Part shown: positions 53,206-61,222 of the stretch, piece by piece
Layout: every line of letters begins with the position of its first letter
How positions within the stretch are numbered: position 1 is the stretch's first letter
Assembly (NCBI GenBank): GCA_041592335.1
Contig: JBFHQE010000013.1
Coordinates: forward strand, 1-64,000
DNA length: 64,000 nucleotides
Direction of reading: 5' to 3'
Source: JBFHQE01 sp041592335
GTDB taxonomy: Bacteria; Pseudomonadota; Gammaproteobacteria; Thiohalobacterales; Thiohalobacteraceae
The notes under the pieces: generated by a model
Databases searched by the model: none
The model's input: only the letters and a program-made list of their open reading frames with translations
What the model was told of the DNA's origin: nothing
Position numbers and translations under genes: made by a program

Positions 53206-53270
53206 GATACCTGCCTTTCTGTTCTCCGTAGAAACGAATTAATAATTTAACCTTACGGGGAATCTCGGAA

Positions 53271-53867
53271 ATGAAAACCTTCCTAACAACCATTGCAGCT
53301 TCTGCTTTTGTTTTATCCACCAGCGCCAATGCCGCCTTGATCGAACGCTTAGGTGGTCTTGCCTATTACGATGATGTGGCCGATCTCACCTGGCTAGCCG
53401 ACGCGAACTATGCGATGACTTCTGGTTATGATGCCGATGGACGTATAACCTGGCAGCAGGCCAATGACTGGGCAGCCAGTCTTACCATCGGCGGTGTTGG
53501 TGGCTGGCGTTTAGCCACTTCGGATGAATTCTGTAATGGCTACAACTGTGCTGGCAGCGAGATGGGCAACCTGTTTTACAACGTACTGGGTAACACTGCT
53601 GGCTCATTAACTAATACCGGTCCTTTTAGCAACGTTCAGTCCAATTACTATTGGTCGGCCACGGAGTACGCGCCTAATACTAGCCGCGCGTGGTACTTCA
53701 GTATGCGCAATGGCTACCAGGTCAACAGCTATAAGTTCGGTAGCTACTATGCTTGGGCTGTGCAGTCGGGCGATGTTAGCGCGGTGCCAGTGCCTGCCGC
53801 AGTCTGGCTCTTCGGCTCAGGCTTGCTGGGTTTGATTGGTATGTCAAGGCGAAAGAAAGCGGCATGA
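53271..53867 (+). CDS. PEP-CTERM-type exported protein with DUF1566-like domain
   Basis: 198 residues. Sec signal MKTFLTTIAASAFVLSTSANA, then a DUF1566-like domain (YYDDVADLTWLADANYAMTS, GGWRLATSDEF, NYYWSATEY). The C-terminal sorting region has VPVPAAVWLFGSGLLGLIG followed by MSRRKKAA: the VPxPAAVWLFGSGLLGL variant common in gammaproteobacteria. Established: such tails are processed by an exosortase and the proteins are usually tied to exopolysaccharide. No exosortase gene lies in the window, so it must be elsewhere. The start follows GGGGAATCTCGGA. Confidence 0.9.
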   Translation: MKTFLTTIAASAFVLSTSANAALIERLGGLAYYDDVADLTWLADANYAMTSGYDADGRITWQQANDWAASLTIGGVGGWRLATSDEFCNGYNCAGSEMGNLFYNVLGNTAGSLTNTGPFSNVQSNYYWSATEYAPNTSRAWYFSMRNGYQVNSYKFGSYYAWAVQSGDVSAVPVPAAVWLFGSGLLGLIGMSRRKKAA

Positions 53868-53889
53868 TCAGTATTTCTTAATCATCAAG

Positions 53890-53915
53890 AAACGGTCTCT
53901 TAGGAGGCCGTTTTT
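53890..53915 (+). terminator. Intrinsic terminator after the PEP-CTERM gene
   Basis: AAACGGTCTC-TTAG-GAGGCCGTTT, a 10-bp stem with one G-U pair, followed directly by a T tract (TTTTTGTTT). It lies 23 bp past the stop codon. Confidence 0.9.
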
Positions 53916-54016
53916 GTTTGGTGCTGAACGACCGCTATTGGCACATTCCGGCTGTCTTTGCAGATGTGAGTGACTTCCGCTTTCTGAATTAAATTTTGTC
54001 GATTCGTTTCACAACA

Positions 54017-54178
54017 CCCCTGAATTACTCGCTTCGCTCGCCCTTCGGGCCGCCCTAAAGGGCGTTCAACGCTAACGCTTTTGTCCCGCCTTCGCGGGAA
54101 TGACGATGCTTTTTCTATATGAGTTGAATTTTGGAGGTTGCCACGTCGCCATTGCTAATGGCTCCTCGCAATGACGAG
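54017..54178 (-). repeat. Compound dispersed repeat upstream of gpmI stop
   Basis: 54017-54105 is a near-identical inverted copy of the 88-bp repeat at 33316-33403. Its module B end (TGTCCCGCCTTCGCGGGAA then TGACG) is followed, after about 30 bases, by a module A relative (54136-54178, GGTTGCCACGTCGCC...TCCTCGCAATGACGAGG). That reproduces the B-spacer-A geometry seen at 18454-18547. This fills most of the 53916-54191 gap. Confidence 0.82.
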
Positions 54179-54191
54179 GTGACTACAACCC

Positions 54192-55769
54192 TCACGCCAC
54201 GCTATCCAGATTCTTCTCGTGATCCACAATCTCTACCTCGCGAATCAGTAGTGACTTCGCGGTCATTGCATCCGGTATCTTCAATCCCATTAGCTGCAGC
54301 ACGGTCGGCGCTACATTCGCCAGTCCACCAATGCTGGAAAGTTGCCACGCAGCTTTGTCGATAATCATGCAGGGCACGGGATAGAGCGTGTGCTGGGTGT
54401 GCGGCAGGCCGGTGATCGCATCCACCATTTCCTCGCAGTTGCCATGATCCGCCGTGAGCATCACGGAATAGTCCTTGGCAATCGCACTATCGATGACATA
54501 ACCCACCTGTTTGTCGAGTGCTTCCACGGCCTTGATGACCGCTTCCGGCACGGCGGTGTGGCCCACCATGTCGCCGTTCGGAAAGTTGACCACGATGAAT
54601 GCGTACTGGTCCGAGTTGATTGCCTTGACCACGGCCTTGCCGACTTCCTCGGCGCTCATTTCCGGCTTGATGTCATAGGTGGCCACGCGCGGGGAAGGTA
54701 TCAGCAGCTGGGTTTCGCCTGAGAAGGGTTCGGTTCGACCACCGTTCATAAAGTAGGTGACGTGCGGGTATTTCTCGGTTTCCGAGCAATGGAATTGCTT
54801 CAGTCCCTGCGCGCTGATGGTTTCCGCGAGACAGGTGAGTGGCAGTTGCGGTTTAAAAGCCGCGGGCAGCTGCCAGTTCTTGTTATAGGGCATCATGCAG
54901 GTGATGGCGGGTCGTGGAGAGTTGCCACGGTCGAAGCCGGTGAAATTCTCCAGACCCAGCGCGCTGACCAGTTGCTGGGGGCGGTCCTTGCGGAAGTTGA
55001 AACTGATGACGGCATCATCCTGTTGCATCCTGTCAAAGGCAGGCAATATCACCGGGCGAATAAATTCATCGGTGATGCCTTTGTGATAAGCGGTACGGAT
55101 GGCCGCGTCCGCGGACGGGCTTTTCTGTCCGGCGCCCAGGACATAACAGCGCCAGGCCAGTTCGGTACGTTCCCAGCGATGGTCGCGGTCCATGGCGTAA
55201 TAGCGACCCATGACGCTTGCAACGGCTCCGCCAGCCTCGGTTAACAGCGGTTCAATTGCATGCAGGAAACCCAGGGCGGACTTGGGCGAGGTGTCGCGGC
55301 CGTCGGTAATCATGTGTACCAGGGGTTTTACCGCCTGCTGTTTGCATAAACGGATAAGCGCCTTGAGGTGTTCCAGGTCGCTGTGTACCCCGCCGGTTGA
55401 AACCAGTCCCAGCAGGTGCACCGGTCGCCCGCGTTGCCGTGCCCGCGCCATGGCATTGAGAAATGCGGCGTTTGCGTAGAAACTGCCATCCTCGATGGCG
55501 TCATTGATTTGCACGATATCCTGCTTGATGATGCTGCCCGCGCCCAGGGTAAGGTGGCCGACTTCGGAGTTGCCCATCTGGCCATCGGGAAGGCCGACCA
55601 TGGGGCCGGATGCCTGGATAAGGGTGTGAGGGAAACTGGCAGAGTAACGATCGAGATTGGGAGTTCTGGCCTGCGCCACGGCGTTATGACGCTTGCTTGG
55701 GTTGACGCCGAAACCGTCCAGTATGATCAGAACGACCGGGCGTCGGGGAACCGGCTTGTTGACCGACAT
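54192..55769 (-). CDS. gpmI: 2,3-bisphosphoglycerate-independent phosphoglycerate mutase GpmI
   Basis: 525 residues from the ATG at 55769 (a TTG nine bases earlier is possible). A Mn-dependent alkaline-phosphatase-superfamily enzyme interconverting 3- and 2-phosphoglycerate. Metal-binding and catalytic landmarks are present: LIILDGFGV, the Ser of PDGQMGNSEVGHLTLG, HMITDGRDTSPKS, GRYYAMDRDHRWER and LTADHGNCEEM. Full length. Single gene; GAGG lies upstream. Confidence 0.97.
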   Translation of the reverse strand: MSVNKPVPRRPVVLIILDGFGVNPSKRHNAVAQARTPNLDRYSASFPHTLIQASGPMVGLPDGQMGNSEVGHLTLGAGSIIKQDIVQINDAIEDGSFYANAAFLNAMARARQRGRPVHLLGLVSTGGVHSDLEHLKALIRLCKQQAVKPLVHMITDGRDTSPKSALGFLHAIEPLLTEAGGAVASVMGRYYAMDRDHRWERTELAWRCYVLGAGQKSPSADAAIRTAYHKGITDEFIRPVILPAFDRMQQDDAVISFNFRKDRPQQLVSALGLENFTGFDRGNSPRPAITCMMPYNKNWQLPAAFKPQLPLTCLAETISAQGLKQFHCSETEKYPHVTYFMNGGRTEPFSGETQLLIPSPRVATYDIKPEMSAEEVGKAVVKAINSDQYAFIVVNFPNGDMVGHTAVPEAVIKAVEALDKQVGYVIDSAIAKDYSVMLTADHGNCEEMVDAITGLPHTQHTLYPVPCMIIDKAAWQLSSIGGLANVAPTVLQLMGLKIPDAMTAKSLLIREVEIVDHEKNLDSVA

Positions 55770-55948
55770 TGAATTCAAAACCTCGTGTCCGTGCTGGCAG
55801 CGCTGCTGCCCTGGTTTGGATTACAATCTTTACTCTTTCAAAAAACATGCCTGAGTATCTGGTCAGTTAGATCCCCGGGATGATAAAAAGTTGCACTATG
55901 TTTGGGCGAGCGCATTTTTTTGTGCGCTGTTTTGGTGATTTTTTTCGT

Positions 55949-56518
55949 ATGAAAATTCGTTCGTTTTTTTCGCGGATACAGCAATTACTGCTGTTGATCG
56001 GTTGCCTGGCGATGCCTTTATCGGTACTCGCCGACGGTAGTGTGTGGGTGCTGGTGGACACGGAAGCGGCTGAGCTGCGCATCATGCAGGGCAAGCGGGT
56101 GATACAGAGTTTTCCCGACATCGCGCTGGGTCGGTATGGCGTCACGGCGAACAAGCGGCGCATGGATAACATGACCCCGCTGGGCGAATTCCGGATCACA
56201 CGCATCACGCGCAATACCCGGTTCCAGTTGTTTCTGGGCCTGAGTTATCCCAATACCGAACACGCCCGGCTGGCGCTGGAGCAGGGCTGGTTATCCGAAA
56301 GCGACTGGCGCAGTATTGAGCGTGCCGAACGCCGGGGGGTGGAGCCGCCCCAGGACACTCCGCTCGGCGGCTATATCGGCATTCATGGCGTTGGCGAGGG
56401 TGACCCGGAACTGCACGAGCTGTTCAACTGGACCAATGGTTGCATAGCTCTCGGTAACGATCAGATCGAGGAACTCGTGACGCGGGTCGGGGTTGGCACC
56501 CGGGTAATAATCCGGTAA
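55949..56518 (+). CDS. L,D-transpeptidase-family (YkuD) protein with TNGC active-site motif
   Basis: 189 residues. Signal MKIRSFFSRIQQLLLLIGCLAMPLSVLA, then a YkuD domain: SVWVLVDTEAAELRIMQGKR, MDNMTPLGEFRITRI and the catalytic region IGIHGVGEG to NWTNGCIALGNDQIEEL. The usual motif is SxGC(I/V)R; here Ser is Thr and Arg is Ala, while His, Gly and the nucleophile Cys are kept. Such variants occur in murein-modifying relatives. The ATG at 55949 is chosen for the signal peptide. It lies 106 bp before the Lpp-like gene, which suggests a link. Confidence 0.83.
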   Translation: MKIRSFFSRIQQLLLLIGCLAMPLSVLADGSVWVLVDTEAAELRIMQGKRVIQSFPDIALGRYGVTANKRRMDNMTPLGEFRITRITRNTRFQLFLGLSYPNTEHARLALEQGWLSESDWRSIERAERRGVEPPQDTPLGGYIGIHGVGEGDPELHELFNWTNGCIALGNDQIEELVTRVGVGTRVIIR

Positions 56519-56624
56519 AAATATTTATTGTTTTATGACTACGGGCATATCGTTTTTCTGATTTCTATGGAAGAATAGCGCCGTTTTTTTCTGGCTCTCA
56601 CAATATTCATCGAGGAGTGAATTC

Positions 56625-56888
56625 ATGAAGACAGCAAAACAGGTTGTATTTTCTACTGCATTGGTAGCTTTGATCGGTTTATCCGGTTGTGCCAGCACTG
56701 GTGAAATCAGTGCGCTGAAAAGTGACATAGCGGCAGCCCAGGCAGCGGCTGACTCGGCGGCAGCGACAGCTGCGGCAGCCAAGGCAGAAGCGGCGGAAGC
56801 CAAGGCTCTGGCGGCTGAAGCAAAGGCACAATCTGCTGCGACCGAAGAAAAGATCGATCGCATGTTCAAGAAGGCGATGTACAAGTAA
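56625..56888 (+). CDS. Lpp/alanine-zipper murein lipoprotein
   Basis: 87 residues. Signal MKTAKQVVFSTALVALIGLSGC with a lipobox (LSGC), then an alanine- and lysine/glutamate-rich coiled coil (AAAQAAADSAAATAAAAKAE and onwards) and the C terminus RMFKKAMYK. A terminal Lys after Tyr or Arg resembles Braun lipoprotein, whose last Lys is crosslinked to peptidoglycan by L,D-transpeptidases. With such enzymes encoded on both sides, covalent tethering of outer membrane to cell wall is the likely role. Closer in composition to OprI-like lipoproteins than to E. coli Lpp. Confidence 0.88.
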   Translation: MKTAKQVVFSTALVALIGLSGCASTGEISALKSDIAAAQAAADSAAATAAAAKAEAAEAKALAAEAKAQSAATEEKIDRMFKKAMYK

Positions 56889-56929
56889 GTTAGTTCGACC
56901 CGGTCTGTCCGGGGCCACCCGGCGCCGCG

Positions 56930-57889
56930 CTAGGGCAGCGATATTGGAATCGGCATCCCCGTTTTTTCCAGTATCGCCTGATTAAAGGCGCGGCCGCTGA
57001 TGGTGCGTCCCGGACGTTCCGCCAATGCCTGATGCACGACGGCCATCGCGGTATCGTGAATGGCTTCCAGTCCCGCAATATCCTCTTCCAGCGGTGGATG
57101 CACCTCCAGATAGAGCGTATCCGCAAACCAGCCCGCCTTGACCGGCTGATTCACAATCTGCACCTGATTGCCGACACTCAGTCTCGGAAATAACTGTTCA
57201 ATATCTTCCGGATACATGCGCACGCAGCCATGCGTGACGCGCATGCCGATACCCCAGGGTTTGTCCGTGCCGTGAATCAGGTAGCCGGGCACGCTGAGGC
57301 GTAATGCATAATTTCCCAGTGGGTTTTTCGGCCCCGGCGGAACAACGTCCGGCAGACGTTCGCCGCGTTCGGCGGCTTCTTTCTTGATCGATTCCGGTGG
57401 CCGCCAGCTGGGCGCGACATCCTTGCGTACAATCCTGGCGTCGCCCAGGGGCGTCGCCCAATCCATGCGCCCGACACTGACCGGATAGGTTTCAACCCGG
57501 GCCGGAGATTCCTTGGTGGCAGGGGCGAAAAAGTACAAACGCATTTCCGGGACATTCAGTACCACGCCGCGTCGGACGGCTTTGGGCAGGACATAGCGCG
57601 TCGGTAACGTGATCGGCGTGCCGCCGCCGGGCATCCAGCGATCGACATCCGGGTTGGCAATGACGATTTCGTCGTGGCCCAGGTGATAACGGCGGGCGAT
57701 GTCGAGCAGCGTGTCCTCGTGGAGCGCCTCGATCTGGCGTACCTGGCCGATCAGGTCGATATCGTCCGGCGGCTGGATGAATTGTTCCAGCGCCATGGCC
57801 GGAAGGCTGGCCAGCAACAGGCTTAACTGCATCAGCTGTTTAGAAAAAGGTTTGATTGCGTGTGGCATGCTTCTGAATTTCCGGGGCAT
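56930..57889 (-). CDS. L,D-transpeptidase with LysM-like domain (ErfK/YbiS type)
   Basis: 319 residues. A signal segment (SKQLMQLSLLLASLPAMA) is followed by a LysM-like domain (about 55-95, HEDTLLDIARRYHLGHDEIVIANPDV) and a YkuD domain (about 105-245) with LIHGTDKPWGIGMRVTHGCVRMYPEDIEQLF. The motif is THGCVRM, with Thr for the usual Ser and catalytic Cys present. E. coli relatives (ErfK, YbiS, YcfS) attach Lpp to peptidoglycan. The Lpp-like gene is its convergent neighbour, 42 bp away. A C-terminal extension of about 60 residues follows the catalytic domain. Confidence 0.92.
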   Translation of the reverse strand: MPRKFRSMPHAIKPFSKQLMQLSLLLASLPAMALEQFIQPPDDIDLIGQVRQIEALHEDTLLDIARRYHLGHDEIVIANPDVDRWMPGGGTPITLPTRYVLPKAVRRGVVLNVPEMRLYFFAPATKESPARVETYPVSVGRMDWATPLGDARIVRKDVAPSWRPPESIKKEAAERGERLPDVVPPGPKNPLGNYALRLSVPGYLIHGTDKPWGIGMRVTHGCVRMYPEDIEQLFPRLSVGNQVQIVNQPVKAGWFADTLYLEVHPPLEEDIAGLEAIHDTAMAVVHQALAERPGRTISGRAFNQAILEKTGMPIPISLP

Positions 57890-57930
57890 TTAAGCTAAGA
57901 TAACCAGGATGTTGTTGCGAGGTTTACAGT

Positions 57931-59595
57931 TTGTTTGACCTTAGACGGTGGTGGCTACTCGGTTTAATGTTGATGCTCGGGTGTAGTCACCAGACGCCCT
58001 CCATCATACCTGTCGCTGAAGTCTTTTCCTACGCGGATATCCAGCGCGGTTTGCAGGAACGGCTGGGGCAGCCTGCTATCGACCGGATTGACCGCGACAG
58101 CTTTGCGTTAGTTCAGTCCTTCTATCGGCAACGCGAATTTCGTCCGGTCTGGCACAGCGCGGGCGGCACTCGCCTGAGCGAACAGGCTGTGCAGCTGCGC
58201 CAGGCGTTGGCCGAGAGTCGGCGGCATGGTCTTGAGCCGACCAGTTATCATTATGCCGAGCTGTTGCGACTTTGCGATTCCCCCAGGCTCGCTGACCGCG
58301 TGCGCCTGGAACTGCTATTGACCGATGCCTTTCTCCGCTATGCAAGCCATCTCTACGAAGGGCAGACGCGACCGGAAAAAGTGGATCTGGATTGGCATAT
58401 CCGGGGCGAGCAACTGGATGCGCCGGTTTACTTGCGGCAGGCATTGCTGCAGGAGGATTTTGCCGCGCAGCTGGCGGCACTGGCGCCGCCGCATCGCGGT
58501 TATCAAAAACTGGCGCAGGCGCTGGCGCGTTATCGGCAACTGGCGGAACTGGGGGGCTGGCCCATGATCGAGCAGGGGCCGCTGTTGCGCCCGGGCGACC
58601 GTGCCCTGCGGGTGGAAACCTTGCGCTGGCGTTTGTGGCTGGAAGGTCACCTTACCGATATGTCGGTGGACGATCCTTACTATTTCGATGCAACACTGGA
58701 ACAGGCCGTGCGCCGGTTTCAACAGCTGCACACGCTTGCCGTTGACGGCATGGTAGGTGGCGATACCCTTGCGGCGTTGAATGTACCGGTCGAGGCAAGA
58801 ATCACTCAACTGCTGCTCAATCTTGAGCGCTGGCGCTGGTTACCCCGGGAATTACACCATCGTTACCTGCTGGTGAATATGGCGGGTTATGAGCTCAGTG
58901 CCTATGACAAAGGCGAGCCCGTGTTGAACATGAGGGTGATCATTGGCAAACCCTATCGTTCCACGCCCGCTTTTTCCGGAGGGCTTACGCATGTGGTTAT
59001 CAATCCCACCTGGAACGTGCCGCGGCGCATTACCGAGGAAGACCTCATCCCGGCACAGGTCGCGGATCCGGACTACCTGCGTGCGCGCAACATCCGCGTG
59101 CTGAAAAGCTGGCGCAAGGATGCAATCGAACTTGATCCGGCGGAGATCCCCTGGGAGCAATACCTGAACCAGGATTTTCCCTATCGGTTGCGACAGGATG
59201 CGGGACCGATGAACAGTCTTGGGCGGATCAAGTTCATGCTCAGCAATCCCTTTTCCATTTACCTGCACGACACGCCCAGTCGGCATTTATTCGAGCAGTC
59301 GGTGCGCACCTTCAGTTCCGGGTGTATTCGGGTCGAACAGCCACTGGCGCTGGCGTTGTTCCTGTTTGACGGGGTGGAAGACTGGAGCGCGCAACAATTG
59401 CAGGACCGTATCGACAGCGGCGAGACTCAAACCGAATTGCTGCCGGGCTCGATTCCTGTCTACCTGGTGTACCTGACAGCCTGGGTGGACGATCGGAGTG
59501 GCGAATTGCATTTCGCGGACGACATCTATGCGCGCGACAGTAAATTGGCGTCAAAATTACCCATAGATGCGATCAGAGGTTCCAGGGCTAATTAA
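57931..59595 (+). CDS. YcbB (LdtD)-like L,D-transpeptidase
   Basis: 554 residues. TTG start at 57931 with GCGAGG seven bases upstream, giving the lipoprotein signal MFDLRRWWLLGLMLMLGC. An N-terminal scaffold domain (about 35-215) is followed by a peptidoglycan-binding domain (about 215-285, DATLEQAVRRFQQLHTLAVD) and a YkuD domain (about 300-520). The catalytic motif is TFSSGCIRVEQPLALALFLF. YcbB-type enzymes form 3-3 crosslinks between peptidoglycan strands. A lipidated version is less usual; E. coli YcbB has a plain signal anchor. Confidence 0.9.
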   Translation: MFDLRRWWLLGLMLMLGCSHQTPSIIPVAEVFSYADIQRGLQERLGQPAIDRIDRDSFALVQSFYRQREFRPVWHSAGGTRLSEQAVQLRQALAESRRHGLEPTSYHYAELLRLCDSPRLADRVRLELLLTDAFLRYASHLYEGQTRPEKVDLDWHIRGEQLDAPVYLRQALLQEDFAAQLAALAPPHRGYQKLAQALARYRQLAELGGWPMIEQGPLLRPGDRALRVETLRWRLWLEGHLTDMSVDDPYYFDATLEQAVRRFQQLHTLAVDGMVGGDTLAALNVPVEARITQLLLNLERWRWLPRELHHRYLLVNMAGYELSAYDKGEPVLNMRVIIGKPYRSTPAFSGGLTHVVINPTWNVPRRITEEDLIPAQVADPDYLRARNIRVLKSWRKDAIELDPAEIPWEQYLNQDFPYRLRQDAGPMNSLGRIKFMLSNPFSIYLHDTPSRHLFEQSVRTFSSGCIRVEQPLALALFLFDGVEDWSAQQLQDRIDSGETQTELLPGSIPVYLVYLTAWVDDRSGELHFADDIYARDSKLASKLPIDAIRGSRAN

Positions 59596-59714
59596 CTGAT
59601 TCTGTGAACGAATTCACCTTACATTCCGGCCGATTTCGCTATAATGGCCGCTAATTTCGAATGGCATACGCTGTGCATAAAACTGAATGCACCCCAAGTA
59701 GTTCAGGTGATTGA

Positions 59715-60263
59715 ATGACTTTTACTCTCGATCGACGTGACTTTTTGCGTACTCTCTCTGCCGGCGCGGCCCTGGCAAGTATCTCTCCACTCACTCTGGC
59801 AAAGTCGATGCCTAACCGGGATCGGCGGATCATTGCCATGCAGAATCTGCACACTGGCGAGGCCCTGGAAGTTGCCTACTGGAATGAAGGGCGATACCAG
59901 ACGCATGCCCTGGCGGAAGTTAACCGGGTATTGCGCGATCATCGCACCGGTGAAATACATCCGATAGACAAGGTGCTGCTTGACCAGTTGTATTTGCTGC
60001 AACGTGAAACGGGAATCGAGCGCCCATTTGAAATCATCTCCGGTTACCGCTCTCCCAAGACCAATGCGTCACTAGCGCAGGCGAGCAGTGGCGTGGCCAA
60101 GCGCAGTCTGCATATGCAGGGCAGGGCGATGGATATCCGCTTGCCCGGTTATCAGCTCAAGAAGTTGCGGGAAACCGCGATGTCACTGAATGCCGGTGGC
60201 GTGGGTTACTATCCCAGGTCCGGCTTTATTCATATCGATACCGGCCGGGTACGTTACTGGTAA
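59715..60263 (+). CDS. MepK-like murein endopeptidase (YcbK/DUF882, M15 fold)
   Basis: 182 residues. Twin-arginine signal LDRRDFLRTLSAGAALASIS suggests Tat export. The peptidase core has the zinc-site pattern SGYRSPKTNASL, RSLHMQGRAMDIRLPG and SGFIHIDTGRVRYW (His, Asp and His ligands). E. coli MepK cleaves the 3-3 crosslinks made by YcbB-type enzymes; the same pairing of ycbB and ycbK genes occurs here, as in E. coli. A TATAAT at 59640-59645 may be its promoter. Confidence 0.9.
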   Translation: MTFTLDRRDFLRTLSAGAALASISPLTLAKSMPNRDRRIIAMQNLHTGEALEVAYWNEGRYQTHALAEVNRVLRDHRTGEIHPIDKVLLDQLYLLQRETGIERPFEIISGYRSPKTNASLAQASSGVAKRSLHMQGRAMDIRLPGYQLKKLRETAMSLNAGGVGYYPRSGFIHIDTGRVRYW

Positions 60264-60271
60264 CAGCCGGG

Positions 60272-61099
60272 TCAGTCTTTCAGGCGGGATATAAGCCGCG
60301 CAGTAAGAATCGCGGCGAAGTCGGGATGGTCCGCGATCAGTGGACTGACAGCGACCTTGAATCCCGGGTAATCCTGCATCACCCTCTGGCATATTTCCGC
60401 AACATCGCCGCCTTCGCCGGCGTGGCGTCCGGGCAGGAAAAACTGCATGGCAACAACCACGCTTTCAACCCCCGTGTCGGCCTGTTGTCGTAACCAGTCC
60501 TCCAGCAGTTCTCCATTGAAGTCATACTCCTTGCCGGGACGGCGTTCCATCACGGCTTCACCCAGTTGTACGCTGTCGCCGAGTTTCTGCCTGATTTGAT
60601 CGGCAAGATGGTTGCGCACCTCGGTGACGCGGGCTACTGGCGAACCGTGATCCACCAGGACGGCATGGGTGCAGGGAAGCTGGTGCGATGCGGCTGTCTG
60701 CCGGATATGATCAATCAGGATGTCGGTCAGTTGAGGGTTACCATCCGGGAGAGGATAGATAACATCGGCAATGGCAAACTGAATTTCTTCGAATGCCTGT
60801 TGCATCTCAGCCAGCATGTCCGGAACGAACCTGGTGAGCGCCTTGCTCATGCCAAAGAACAAGGGAATCAGGATGAATTCCCGATGTCCCTGGTTGAGTT
60901 GCTCGAACATGAAGTCGGCAAAAACCTGGGCGGGCCTGCCATGCAATGCTTCGACCGGAATTTGGTTGGCATGCTGAAGCGATACCGGGTGCACAATATG
61001 CCCGGTACAACTGCTCAACTGTTGGGCCAGCGCGCGCAGCTTCAGGGCGGATGCGGGCTGTTTCGAGCCATTGTCGGATAGCAGGATGACAGGTTCCAT
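60272..61099 (-). CDS. CbiX-type sirohydrochlorin chelatase family protein
   Basis: 275 residues. Two tandem CbiX-like chelatase domains: the first about 1-130 (PVILLSDNGSKQPASALKLR, ILIPLFFGMSKALTRFVPDM) and the second about 140-270 (AVLVDHGSPVARVTEVRNHL, VVVAMQFFLPGRHAGEGGDV). The catalytic HGS is kept in the second half (VDHGSP) but reads DNGS in the first. Established relatives insert Co or Fe into sirohydrochlorin for cobalamin or sirohaem. No other tetrapyrrole gene is nearby. Convergent with the MepK-like gene (8 bp between stops). Confidence 0.85.
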   Translation of the reverse strand: MEPVILLSDNGSKQPASALKLRALAQQLSSCTGHIVHPVSLQHANQIPVEALHGRPAQVFADFMFEQLNQGHREFILIPLFFGMSKALTRFVPDMLAEMQQAFEEIQFAIADVIYPLPDGNPQLTDILIDHIRQTAASHQLPCTHAVLVDHGSPVARVTEVRNHLADQIRQKLGDSVQLGEAVMERRPGKEYDFNGELLEDWLRQQADTGVESVVVAMQFFLPGRHAGEGGDVAEICQRVMQDYPGFKVAVSPLIADHPDFAAILTARLISRLKD

Positions 61100-61222
61100 G
61101 ATGATTCCAGATAGCTGCGTTACGAAAAGTGTACTAGAGAATAGCCTGTTTTATACCTGCGGCTAAGGATGGAATTTCACCTGGGCGGATGTCGGCTCAC
61201 GATTTCCGCGCTGACGAACAAA

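Noticed and set aside
53939..53966. TGGCAC...TTGCA resembling a sigma54 promoter after the PEP-CTERM gene
   Set aside because: The GG to GC spacing is too long, and the site is downstream of the gene with nothing to drive.
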